This document shows positions 50,719 to 58,355 of a stretch of 64,000 nt of DNA, piece after piece. The stretch covers positions 39,608 through 103,607 of the forward strand of contig NZ_SADR02000025.1 of NCBI RefSeq assembly GCF_004010325.2, written 5' to 3'. The notes under the pieces were generated by a model. That model did no database searches. It saw only the letters and a program-made list of their open reading frames with translations, and had not been told where the DNA came from. The stretch's first letter is position 1, and the number at the start of each line of letters is the position of its first letter. The DNA is from Mesorhizobium sp. M00.F.Ca.ET.216.01.1.1 (GTDB lineage: Bacteria > Pseudomonadota > Alphaproteobacteria > Rhizobiales > Rhizobiaceae). The position numbers were made by a program, and so were the translations under genes.

Positions 50719-52131
50719 TCAGGCGGGAACCTTGATCACCGCGCGCAAGCCGCCGAGCGGGCTGTCGTCCAGCATGATGTCGCCGCCATGGCTGCGGGCA
50801 ATGTCGCGGGCAATGGAAAGGCCAAGCCCGGTGCCGCTGGCGTCGAGGTTGCGCGCTTCGTCCAACCGCACGAAAGGCTTGAACACATCTTCGCGCTTGC
50901 CGGGCGGAATGCCCGGGCCATCGTCATCGATGGTGACGACAAGCGAGCCGCGACCGTGGTCGGCGCCGATCTCCACGGTCATGGCATAACGGAAGGCATT
51001 GCCGACGATATTCGACAGCAACCGGGCGAAGGCCTTGGGCCGCACATGCACGTCGGGATCGCCGCTGAACGTGGTCGACAGCTTACGCTTGCGTAGCGCA
51101 GCCTCCTCGCCGAGCTTCTGGAAATAGGCCTCCAGATCGAAGCGGCCGGCATCTTCCGACGCCTCCCCGCGGGCAAAGGCGAGATAGCCCTCCAGCATCG
51201 ACTGCATGTCGTCGATGTCCTGGCCGAGCGCCTCTGTATCGGCCCTGGTCCCGGTTAGCGCCAGCTGCAGCTTGAAGCGGGTGAGGATGGTTCTCAGATC
51301 GTGGCTGACGCCGCTCAACATGGCGGTGCGCTGTTCGAGCTGGCGCTCGATGCGTTCGCGCATCTGGATGAAGGCAAAGCCGGCGCGGCGAACCTCCTCG
51401 GCACCGCGCGGGCGGAAGTCGCGCGGCATCGGTCTACCCTTGCCGAAGCTTTCGGCCGCCTCGGCCAGCGTCAGGATCGGCCTGATCTGGTTGCGCAGGA
51501 AAGGAATGGCGATCATCAGCAGCACCAACGAGGTGCCGACCATCCAGATCAGGAAAATGTGGGTGTTCGACGCATAGGCCTGGCTGCGGCGGACGAAGAC
51601 GCGCAGAACCTTGCCCTCGAGCTGGACGCGGACCTCGACGATATTGGAATTGCCGACAGTATCGATCCAGAACGGACGGTTGATCTGGCGGGTGATCTCG
51701 GCCGAGAGGATCTCGTCGAGGATCGAGAAGAACGGCTTTGGACCGGGCGGCGGCAGCGGGTCGGGCGGCAGCAGGTCGACCTTCAGCTGCATGCGATCCT
51801 GGGCGATGCGGATGATGTTGGCGTAGTCGGCGTCGTGCGGATAGGTCTCCATCATGTCGATGATGGCGGCGATGTCGCGCACGGTGGCCTGGGACAGGCG
51901 CTGCGTCACGGTTTGCCAGTGGCGTTCCATGAAGACAAAGGCGATCACCGATTGCAGCAGGATCATCGGCGCGATGACGATGATCAGAGAGCGGGCATAG
52001 AGCCGCTTTGGCATGTAGAGCGCAACGAGGCGCCAGAACCGCTTCCAGGCGCGCGGCATTGCCTTCAGCATCCGCATGGCGCGAGCGCTCAAGCCGTCAT
52101 CTTCCGGCCTTTCCAGTTGCGTGGTCGCCAT
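50719..52131 (-). CDS. EnvZ-like sensor histidine kinase
   Basis: A 470-residue kinase. Membrane segments lie at about 46-66 and 192-212, with a periplasmic domain between them rich in proline near 122-132. HAMP follows, then His277 in SGVSHDLRTILTR, the EnvZ-type H box, and the ATPase motifs NIVGNAFRYA, DDDGPGIP and GTGLGLSIAR. It lies 42 bases after its response regulator gene. A role in osmotic or envelope sensing is likely from the family; the stimulus is not known. Confidence 0.9.
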   Translation of the reverse strand: MATTQLERPEDDGLSARAMRMLKAMPRAWKRFWRLVALYMPKRLYARSLIIVIAPMILLQSVIAFVFMERHWQTVTQRLSQATVRDIAAIIDMMETYPHDADYANIIRIAQDRMQLKVDLLPPDPLPPPGPKPFFSILDEILSAEITRQINRPFWIDTVGNSNIVEVRVQLEGKVLRVFVRRSQAYASNTHIFLIWMVGTSLVLLMIAIPFLRNQIRPILTLAEAAESFGKGRPMPRDFRPRGAEEVRRAGFAFIQMRERIERQLEQRTAMLSGVSHDLRTILTRFKLQLALTGTRADTEALGQDIDDMQSMLEGYLAFARGEASEDAGRFDLEAYFQKLGEEAALRKRKLSTTFSGDPDVHVRPKAFARLLSNIVGNAFRYAMTVEIGADHGRGSLVVTIDDDGPGIPPGKREDVFKPFVRLDEARNLDASGTGLGLSIARDIARSHGGDIMLDDSPLGGLRAVIKVPA

Positions 52132-52173
52132 TCGCCCTTCCGCTCGTCAACGGCCGTGGCCGTCAGCGGCATT

Positions 52174-52893
52174 CTATTCCACGCTGAGCCGATACCCAAT
52201 ACCACGTACTGTCTGCAGCCAGACCGGATTGGACGGATCGCGTTCGATCTTGCGGCGCAGCCGGTTGATCTGGACATCGATGGTGCGCTCGCCGACGTCG
52301 GACTCGTCGCCGACAAGCTCATGGCGCGGTATCGTTTCGCCCGCCCGTGCCGCGAAGATAGCCAGGATCTCCTGTTCGCGGTCCGTCAGCTTCAGGGCCT
52401 CGCCGCCACGCTTCAATTCGCGTCTGGCGATCTGGAACGTGTAGGGGCCGAAGACCAGTTGCTCGACTTTGGGCGTCGTCGCGGGGCCGCCACGGCGCAG
52501 GATGTTGTTGATGCGCAGGATCAGTTCGCGCGGGTCGAACGGCTTCGGCAGATAGTCGTCGGCGCCGGCTTCGAGCCCGGTGATGCGGCTGTCGGTTTCG
52601 GTGAGCGCGGTGAGCATCAGGATCGGCACGTTCTTCTGCGCCCTCAGCGCCTTGGTGAGGTCGACGCCGCTTTCCCCCGGCATCATCACGTCGAGCACGA
52701 GCAGGTCGAAGTCGAGACCGGCGAGCTTTCGCCTGGCCTCGCCGGAATTTCCGGCAACGGTGACGCGAAAGCCGTTCTCCGTCAGATATTGCTTGAGCAG
52801 GTTGCGGATGCGAGTGTCGTCATCCACCACAAGCAGATGCGGTGCGTCATCGTCCGGTGCTGTCGGATGATCAACCCTCTCAATGGTCTCCAT
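52174..52893 (-). CDS. OmpR-family response regulator
   Basis: A 239-residue regulator with acidic VVDDD, phospho-acceptor Asp68 in VLDVMMPG, the YLPKPFDPRE lysine motif and a winged-helix C-terminus ending in VRGIGYRLSVE. ATG at 52893 has AGGGA seven bases upstream and lies inside the 3' end of the MarR gene, so translation is probably coupled. Cognate kinase follows. Confidence 0.92.
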   Translation of the reverse strand: METIERVDHPTAPDDDAPHLLVVDDDTRIRNLLKQYLTENGFRVTVAGNSGEARRKLAGLDFDLLVLDVMMPGESGVDLTKALRAQKNVPILMLTALTETDSRITGLEAGADDYLPKPFDPRELILRINNILRRGGPATTPKVEQLVFGPYTFQIARRELKRGGEALKLTDREQEILAIFAARAGETIPRHELVGDESDVGERTIDVQINRLRRKIERDPSNPVWLQTVRGIGYRLSVE

Positions 52894-53413
52894 GGCTTTT
52901 CCCTGACATTTTTGCAGGCACAATGCCGATCTGCGTTCTTAGTTCCGGATTGACCATCGCTTCCAGGAATCGTTCGATCATGGCGCGTTCGGTGGTTCCG
53001 GAATCCTCCAATGCAGCACGGATGCGGCGTGACTGTGGCCGCGCCAGGGCCAGCGCCAGGGCACGGCCCTTGGCGGTCGGGTAGAGTTCGCGCTGGCGGC
53101 GGTCGCGAGGGCCTTGCAACTGGACGATATGGTCGGTGTCGATCAATTGCTTGAGCACGCGCGCCAGGCTCTGCTTGGTGATCTTCAGCACGTCGAGCAG
53201 TTCGGCGACCGTCAGGCCAGGCCTGCGGTTGACGAAATGCAGTACACGGTGATGGGCGCGGCCAAAGCCATAGTCGGCCAGGATCTGGTCAGGATCGGAG
53301 GTAAAGTCGCGATAGGCAAAGAAGAACAATTCGATGATGGCGAAGTCGATGCCGTCCTCGTCGGTGACCGCCGTCCTGATCGGTTTTACGGCTGCGTGGT
53401 TGCGATCCGTCAT
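52880..53413 (-). CDS. MarR-family transcriptional regulator
   Basis: A 177-residue winged-helix regulator. DNA-binding segment: NRRPGLTVAELLDVLKITKQSLARVLKQL, with the wing RDRRQRELYPTAKG. It is the first gene of the operon with the OmpR/EnvZ-like pair and overlaps the regulator gene by 14 bases. A near-palindrome lies upstream, so it may control this operon and the divergent aminotransferase. Confidence 0.88.
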   Translation of the reverse strand: MTDRNHAAVKPIRTAVTDEDGIDFAIIELFFFAYRDFTSDPDQILADYGFGRAHHRVLHFVNRRPGLTVAELLDVLKITKQSLARVLKQLIDTDHIVQLQGPRDRRQRELYPTAKGRALALALARPQSRRIRAALEDSGTTERAMIERFLEAMVNPELRTQIGIVPAKMSGKSHGDH

Positions 53414-53439
53414 CTTTTCTCCGTGCGAAGCAGGAAATT

Positions 53440-53458
53440 AAGTCAGTACTATTGACGT
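53440..53458. promoter_or_regulatory. imperfect palindrome, candidate MarR operator
   Basis: AAGTCAGTA and TATTGACGT flank one central base, with 7 of 9 positions complementary. It lies 27 bases upstream of the marR start in the divergent intergenic region. Confidence 0.4.
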
Positions 53459-53662
53459 ATTTTCCTGGCAATGGTAATTTTTGACAAGCTTTTCGGCTGA
53501 TTGCGAACGAAAAGGCAAGGAAAAGCCATTTTTCCGGAATTTCCTGAGTTTGCCATGCCCTAAATATCCGCCTACGGTTCGAGGCAAAGGCCGTCTGGTG
53601 CGGCTGAAACGAAACACGCAACCACACAATAATGTGCGGGCTGTCGCCCCTGGGAGGTTACC

Positions 53663-54556
53663 ATGGCATCCGTTCCCTTTGATCAGTTGGACGGCTTTAT
53701 CTGGATGAATGGCGAGTTCGTCAAATGGGCCGACGCCAAGATCCACGTGCTGACCCATGGCCTGCACTATGCCAGCGCCGTTTTCGAGGGCGAGCGCGCC
53801 TATGGCGGCGAGATCTTCAAGCTGAACGAGCATAATGAGCGCCTGCATGAATCGGCACGGCTGCTCGGCTTCAAGATACCCTATTCGGTTGCCGAAATCG
53901 ACGACGCCTGCCGCACGCTGCTGAAGAAGCAGGGTTTTCGGGATGCCTATGTCCGGCCGATCGCCTGGCGCGGCAGCGAGCAGATGGGCGTTTCGGCACA
54001 AAACAACCGTATCAACTGCGCCATCGCCATCTGGCAGTGGCCGAGCTACTTCGACCCGGCACAGAAGCTGAAGGGCATCCGTCTCGATGTGGCGGAATGG
54101 CGTCGCCCCGATCCGCGCACCGCGCCGTCCAAAGCGAAGGCCGCCGGTCTCTACATGATCTGCACCCTGTCCAAGCACGCCGCCGAAGCCAAGGGCTATG
54201 CCGACGCCATGATGCTCGACTGGCGTGGCCAGGTCGCCGAAGCAACGGGCGCCAACATCTTCTTCGTCAAGGACGGCAAGATCCATACGCCCACGCCCGA
54301 TTGCTTCCTCGACGGCATCACCCGCCGCACGGTCATCGGCCTTGCCAAGGACCGCGGCTTCGAGGTGATCGAACGCGCCATCATGCCGGAAGAACTTGAA
54401 GGCTTCCAGCAGTGCTTCCTCACCGGAACGGCGGCGGAAGTGACACCGGTGTCGGAGGCCGGTCCGTACCGATTCGAGGTTGGCGAGATCACCAAGACAC
54501 TGATGAACGACTATTCTGCGGCCGTTCAACCCAAGCATGCGATTGCAGCAGAATAG
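53663..54556 (+). CDS. ilvE: branched-chain amino acid aminotransferase
   Basis: A 297-residue class IV PLP aminotransferase acting on Leu, Ile and Val. It has VLTHGLHYASAVFEGERAY, the lysine region SKAKAAGLY, EATGANIFFVKDGK and FLTGTAAEVTPV. GGGAGG precedes the ATG. A terminator follows. The upstream 250-base gap separates it from the MarR operon. Confidence 0.9.
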   Translation: MASVPFDQLDGFIWMNGEFVKWADAKIHVLTHGLHYASAVFEGERAYGGEIFKLNEHNERLHESARLLGFKIPYSVAEIDDACRTLLKKQGFRDAYVRPIAWRGSEQMGVSAQNNRINCAIAIWQWPSYFDPAQKLKGIRLDVAEWRRPDPRTAPSKAKAAGLYMICTLSKHAAEAKGYADAMMLDWRGQVAEATGANIFFVKDGKIHTPTPDCFLDGITRRTVIGLAKDRGFEVIERAIMPEELEGFQQCFLTGTAAEVTPVSEAGPYRFEVGEITKTLMNDYSAAVQPKHAIAAE

Positions 54557-54582
54557 CGAAAGTCACAGCTTTTTAGTCAAGC

Positions 54583-54610
54583 AGGGGCGGTTTTCGGGCC
54601 GCCCCTTTTA
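54583..54610 (+). terminator. intrinsic terminator of ilvE
   Basis: GGGGCGG (54584-54590) and CCGCCCC (54599-54605) around an 8-base loop, then TTTT. Confidence 0.85.
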
Positions 54611-54702
54611 TTTCAGCACTTCTGCATTTGACTTTCGTTTAATTCGGCGTCTCATGATGGCGTCGGCCCCGGGAGGCTGGCAGCTATGGAGGGATTGGTA
54701 GT

Positions 54703-55020
54703 ATGGACATGAACACGCTTCTTCCGATCATTGTTCAGGTGATTACGGGTATCATCGGTGGTCAGGCGGTGGGCGCGGCGCTCAAAACAGCGGCCTTGGG
54801 TCAGCTTCCCAAAATCCTGGGCGGCGCCGTTGGCGGCGTCGGCGGCGCGGCGATCCTCGGCAGCCTGCTCGGCGGCGGTACGGTCGATCCGGCAGCGGCT
54901 GCAGCGGCAGCTGGCGGATTGGGCAGCGCGTTGAATATTCCAAACATCGTTGGCGGTGCCGGCGGTGGCGCCATCCTGACCGGCATAATCGGTGCGGTCA
55001 TGAATGCGATGAAGAAATAA
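54703..55020 (+). CDS. small Gly/Ala-rich membrane-associated peptide
   Basis: A 105-residue protein made of repeated glycine-zipper-like hydrophobic stretches (ITGIIGGQAVGAAL, ILGGAVGGVGGAAILGSLLG, VGGAGGGAILTGIIGAV). There are few charges, and the C-terminus is basic (MKK). It could form helices in a membrane. No signal peptide or family is recognised; similarity to class II bacteriocins is compositional only. It has a plausible ribosome site and its own terminator, so it looks like a real single-gene unit. Confidence 0.6.
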   Translation: MDMNTLLPIIVQVITGIIGGQAVGAALKTAALGQLPKILGGAVGGVGGAAILGSLLGGGTVDPAAAAAAAGGLGSALNIPNIVGGAGGGAILTGIIGAVMNAMKK

Positions 55021-55045
55021 GCCTCGACGTTTCGGGCTTTTTCAC

Positions 55046-55072
55046 ATGGGCGGCTACGGCCGCCCATTTTCT
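55046..55072 (+). terminator. intrinsic terminator
   Basis: ATGGGCGG (55046-55053) and CCGCCCAT (55060-55067), then TTT, 26 bases after the Gly/Ala-rich peptide gene. Confidence 0.85.
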
Positions 55073-55189
55073 TTTGCTGGTGGACGCGACGGTGGACGCC
55101 GTTCGCATGTGTCTCTAAATCAGGCGTGTCTCGATAGACTTGAGCGTTCGAGATGACGCGCGGCACTCCAACCCAGCGAAAGGACAAGC

Positions 55190-55831
55190 ATGGGTCAGCT
55201 CAACGCCGGTATCGTGCCGGTCACGCCGTTCCAGCAGAATTGCACGATCCTGTTCGACATGGACGACAAGAATGGCGTCGTCGTCGACCCCGGTGGCGAT
55301 ATCGACAAGGTGCTGGCGGTGCTGAAGGACAATGCGATCATCGCGGGTGCGATCTGGATCACCCATGGCCATATCGATCATGCCGGCGGTGCGATGGATC
55401 TGAAGGAGGCACTCGGTATCGAGATCATCGGCCCGCATGAGGCCGACAAGCCGCTGCTCGCCAACCTCGAGAACCAGGCGAAACGCTACGGCATCACAGA
55501 CGCCGTGCGCAACTGCCTGCCCGACCGGTTCCTCGCCGAAGGCGAAACCGTCTCGTTCGGCGAGCATGTGTTCGAAGTGTTTCATTGTCCCGGCCATGCG
55601 CCCGGCCACGTCGTCTACTACAACCGCGCAGCGAGATTCGCCCATGTCGGCGATGTGCTGTTTCACGGTTCTGTCGGGCGCACCGATCTGCCGGGCGGCG
55701 ACCATGCGGCGCTGATCGATGCCATCAAGAACAAGCTGCTGCCGCTCGGCGACGATGTCGGCTTCATCTGCGGCCATGGTCCCGGCGGCCGCTTCGGCGA
55801 GGAGCGCCGAACCAATCCGTTTTTAATCTGA
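55190..55831 (+). CDS. metallo-beta-lactamase-fold hydrolase, GloB-like
   Basis: A 213-residue glyoxalase II-like hydrolase: THGHIDHAGG (HxHxDH), HCPGHAPGHVV, GDVLFHGSVGRTDLPGG and CGHGPG. Length and motifs fit the YcbL/GloB group acting on thioesters. AAAGGA precedes the ATG. A convergent terminator follows. Distinct from the AHL-lactonase-like gene at 36.7 kb. Confidence 0.88.
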   Translation: MGQLNAGIVPVTPFQQNCTILFDMDDKNGVVVDPGGDIDKVLAVLKDNAIIAGAIWITHGHIDHAGGAMDLKEALGIEIIGPHEADKPLLANLENQAKRYGITDAVRNCLPDRFLAEGETVSFGEHVFEVFHCPGHAPGHVVYYNRAARFAHVGDVLFHGSVGRTDLPGGDHAALIDAIKNKLLPLGDDVGFICGHGPGGRFGEERRTNPFLI

Positions 55832-55889
55832 AAGTCGTTCTGACCTGAAGTCGGGCCAAGTTTTGAGCCACAGCTTCGACCAACCGGCA

Positions 55890-55920
55890 AAAAAAGCGCT
55901 GCCCTAGGGCAGCGCTTTTG
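55890..55920. terminator. bidirectional terminator
   Basis: AAAAGCGCTGCCC and GGGCAGCGCTTTT form a perfect stem with a TA loop between convergent genes. Each strand has a T run after the stem. Confidence 0.9.
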
Positions 55921-55940
55921 TTCGAGACAGGAAATCTGCT

Positions 55941-56360
55941 TCAGTTGGCGGTGCAGAAATGCTGTTCGCCGTCATTGCCGGTAAACGTGCCGGTGCGGGC
56001 ATTGAAGCTCCGGTAACGGTCCGAACAGTATTCATACCACGCGCGGGTCCAGGGTTCCGCATAACGGTCGGCGTAAACGACCCGCGGCTCCACATAGTAG
56101 CGGCGCACCGGCGCCGGCCGGTAGCGATAGTAGCCGTCGTCGTAGCCGGGATCATAGTAGCTATAGCTCGGCTGCGGGTTGGCGAGCGCACCGCCGATCA
56201 GGGCGCCGGCCGCAAGGCCGAGGACGCCGGCCGCAACGGCATCGCCATGGCCGTGATGTCGGTGATGGCGCCACTCATCGGCGCTGGCCGCAGGCAAGGT
56301 CGCAAGCGTGGTGGCGGCGACTGCGGCGGCCAGGATGGCAGTCTTGAAAATTCGGTTCAT
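55941..56360 (-). CDS. BA14K-family secreted protein
   Basis: A 139-residue exported protein. The signal peptide ends near ASA-DE; a His-rich segment (WRHHRHHGHG) follows, then a Gly/Ala membrane-like stretch and a Tyr/Pro-rich part. The C-terminal BA14K domain has WYEYCSDRYRSFNARTGTFT and ends in HFC. Brucella relatives are immunoreactive and lectin-like. Single gene with a strong terminator. Confidence 0.83.
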   Translation of the reverse strand: MNRIFKTAILAAAVAATTLATLPAASADEWRHHRHHGHGDAVAAGVLGLAAGALIGGALANPQPSYSYYDPGYDDGYYRYRPAPVRRYYVEPRVVYADRYAEPWTRAWYEYCSDRYRSFNARTGTFTGNDGEQHFCTAN

Positions 56361-56554
56361 TTCGGTCTCCTTCGTGCCGGCCCGGAAAATTTTCGGGGAT
56401 GCGGTCCGGCTTTACCGAAGATTAATAGACGACCGTGGCTGAACGGGGGCTGAACGGAATTTGCCCCGGGCGGTTCAATGCATGCGACGAAAACCGCACA
56501 CTCACTAAGCGCGGACCGCCTTGCCGGCCCGCGCCCGATCTGTCTTGCGCCGGC

Positions 56555-56767
56555 CTAGCCGATCGACAGGTTGACGGCTTTCGGACCCTTGCCGCGCTTG
56601 TCCGGCTCGGTGTCGAATGTCACTTTCTGCCCATCCTCAAGACCGGGAAGACCCGACGCCTGCACGGCCGAAATATGGACGAAGACATCCTTCGCGCCAT
56701 CGTCCGGCGTGATGAAGCCGAAGCCCTTGGCATGATTGAAGAATTTGACGGTGCCGGTCTGCGGCAT
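56555..56767 (-). CDS. cold-shock protein, CspA family
   Basis: A 70-residue OB-fold RNA-binding protein: GTVKFFNHAKGFGFITPDDG (RNP1 region) and DVFVHISAV (RNP2). AAAGGAG six bases upstream supports ATG at 56767. It is a paralogue of the next csp gene, 79% or so alike by eye. Both share an upstream element. Confidence 0.92.
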   Translation of the reverse strand: MPQTGTVKFFNHAKGFGFITPDDGAKDVFVHISAVQASGLPGLEDGQKVTFDTEPDKRGKGPKAVNLSIG

Positions 56768-56808
56768 GGGAAGCTCCTTTGATCCCATCAAGTCCAGTCT
56801 CGGGCCGG

Positions 56809-56830
56809 CAAATGCCCGAATGGAAATTTG
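56809..56830 (-). promoter_or_regulatory. shared csp upstream element
   Basis: On the minus strand the block reads AAATTTCCATTCGGGCATTTGC. The 13-mer TTCGGGCATTTGC is also upstream of the second csp gene. It lies 42 bases before this start. Confidence 0.5.
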
Positions 56831-56897
56831 TCCTTTATTTTAGCGCTATCGGCAAGAGAAAGTTTTGCGGGCTCCGGCAAGCACCGCCGGACATGAA

Positions 56898-56930
56898 AAA
56901 GGCGCGGCGGGAACCGTCGCGCCTTCAAGA
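56898..56930 (-). terminator. intrinsic terminator of the second csp gene
   Basis: GGCGCG and CGCGCC enclose an inner GCGG/CCGT pairing. On the minus strand the stem is followed by TTTTT, about 80 bases after the csp stop. Confidence 0.75.
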
Positions 56931-57010
56931 ATTCAAGTCCGGCTCCGAAAGCCGGTTCAAAACCTGGAGCGCCGTTTCGTGCCCGAACGGACGCGCGGCA
57001 CGCCGATGGC

Positions 57011-57223
57011 TCAGGCCGCGCGGAGATTGACCGCCTTCGGACCCTTGCCCATGCGATCGGGCTCGACGTCGAAGGTGACCTTCTGGCCGTCGACGAGGGT
57101 ACGCAGGCCCGAAGCCTCGATCGCCGAAATGTGGACGAACACGTCCTTGGCGCCGCCGTCTGGCGTGATGAAGCCGAAGCCTTTGGTCGCGTTGAAGAAT
57201 TTAACGGTGCCGGTCTGGGCCAT
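57011..57223 (-). CDS. cold-shock protein, CspA family
   Basis: A 70-residue paralogue of the adjacent csp gene: GTVKFFNATKGFGFITPDGG and DVFVHISAIEASGL. AAGGAG precedes the ATG. The leader is long (the shared element is 185 bases upstream), as often seen for cold-regulated mRNAs. Confidence 0.92.
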   Translation of the reverse strand: MAQTGTVKFFNATKGFGFITPDGGAKDVFVHISAIEASGLRTLVDGQKVTFDVEPDRMGKGPKAVNLRAA

Positions 57224-57407
57224 TGGGGAAACTCCTTCACCCGTGTCAGTCTTGTGGTTTGCCCGCCGCCTGGCGCCGTGGGCAAGTCCCGGTGGTTGCT
57301 TCGGCAGTCATGCATTGGCGCATGGTCAAACCCCCCGCCGAAAACGGGGCCGTCAGAGATTCACAGTATCGGGGAAAGGTCGTCCAAAACGTTCCGCTCT
57401 CCGGGTC

Positions 57408-57430
57408 GCAAATGCCCGAACACAAAATTT
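57408..57430 (-). promoter_or_regulatory. shared csp upstream element
   Basis: Carries the same TTCGGGCATTTGC 13-mer, preceded on the minus strand by an AAATTTT block, as upstream of the first csp gene. Confidence 0.5.
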
Positions 57431-57750
57431 ATCGCACGGAAACGTGATGGTTGCAAGATAGCGCCGCGGGCCACCCTGATGGGCGCATCCCGACGCGGCG
57501 CATCGATAGACCCGGCTCTTCGCGTGGTCATCGGCCAGACCGCGGCCACATATGGTCCAGCGGATGGCATTGCGCCGGATAACATCACATCGCTCTGCCG
57601 CCAGCGGACTGCAAACGGGGGTTGCATTTAGCTGGGGAATGGCGAGGATCGGTTTGGTGTGGTTTGGCCGCTGATGCCACCAGGAATAGCGGGAAAACCC
57701 ACGTTGGTGGCAGGCGCTTTTTTGCTGCCGGCTCGAGGGGAGGGACATCT
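57431..57750. other. intergenic region before the Kazal lipoprotein
   Basis: About 320 bases with no supported gene. The promoter of the Kazal lipoprotein is expected in the last 100 bases; a GGGGAGGGAC stretch just before 57751 is its ribosome site. Confidence 0.4.
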
Positions 57751-58143
57751 ATGAGGTTTCTTGCGGCAATCTTCTCGCGACTGGGCTTTGCCATCCTGTT
57801 CCTGTCGGCGCTGCTTGCGGCTTGTACCGTGGTGGTGGATGAGGGACCTGGGCCGCGCCCGCCGAGGCCGGAACCGCAATTCTGCACCAGGCAATATGAG
57901 CCGGTCTGTGCCCGGCGCGGCGGCGATCGCCAGACCTTTGCCAATGCCTGCCTTGCCGAACGAGAGGGATACCGCATCATCCGTGACGGCGAGTGCCGCG
58001 GCGGTGGCGGTGGCGAGCAGACCTTCTGCACACGCGAATATGCTCCGGTCTGCGGCCGACGTGGTGGCGAGTTGCGCACCTTCCCGAATGCATGCGAGGC
58101 CCGCGCCGCGGACTACCGGGTCGTCGACGACGGGCCCTGCTGA
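57751..58143 (+). CDS. lipoprotein with two Kazal-like protease-inhibitor domains
   Basis: A 130-residue lipoprotein. Lipobox LLAAC near residue 25; then a Pro-rich spacer and two domains with the same cysteine pattern C-x7-C-x13-C-x14-C, each holding the Kazal-like (E/A)PVC and TF(A/P)NAC signatures. This lacks the first cysteine pair of full Kazal domains. It could block serine proteases in the periplasm or on the surface. The ribosome site is GGGGAGGG. Confidence 0.82.
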   Translation: MRFLAAIFSRLGFAILFLSALLAACTVVVDEGPGPRPPRPEPQFCTRQYEPVCARRGGDRQTFANACLAEREGYRIIRDGECRGGGGGEQTFCTREYAPVCGRRGGELRTFPNACEARAADYRVVDDGPC

Positions 58144-58355
58144 GAAGCTACGGCGCCTATCTTCCCGCCGGCGGGGGGATTTGCCGCATCCTGCCGGCGA
58201 TGCTGGTGCGCTCTTGAATCTCAACGTCCCATGCCTTAGGTCCGGCAGGCGGACAAACACGGCAGGTTCCCATCAACAGAGATCAGAGAAGACCGGCAGA
58301 CATAGGCGCCAATTCTGGCTCTGGGGGGCAGCCGCCGCTGGGGCTCGACCAGCGT
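58144..58355. other. intergenic region before the TPR-sulfotransferase gene
   Basis: About 210 bases. The frame of the next gene is open upstream, in-frame sequence reading protein-like, but no start codon precedes 58356, so the true start of the TPR gene is uncertain. Confidence 0.35.
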
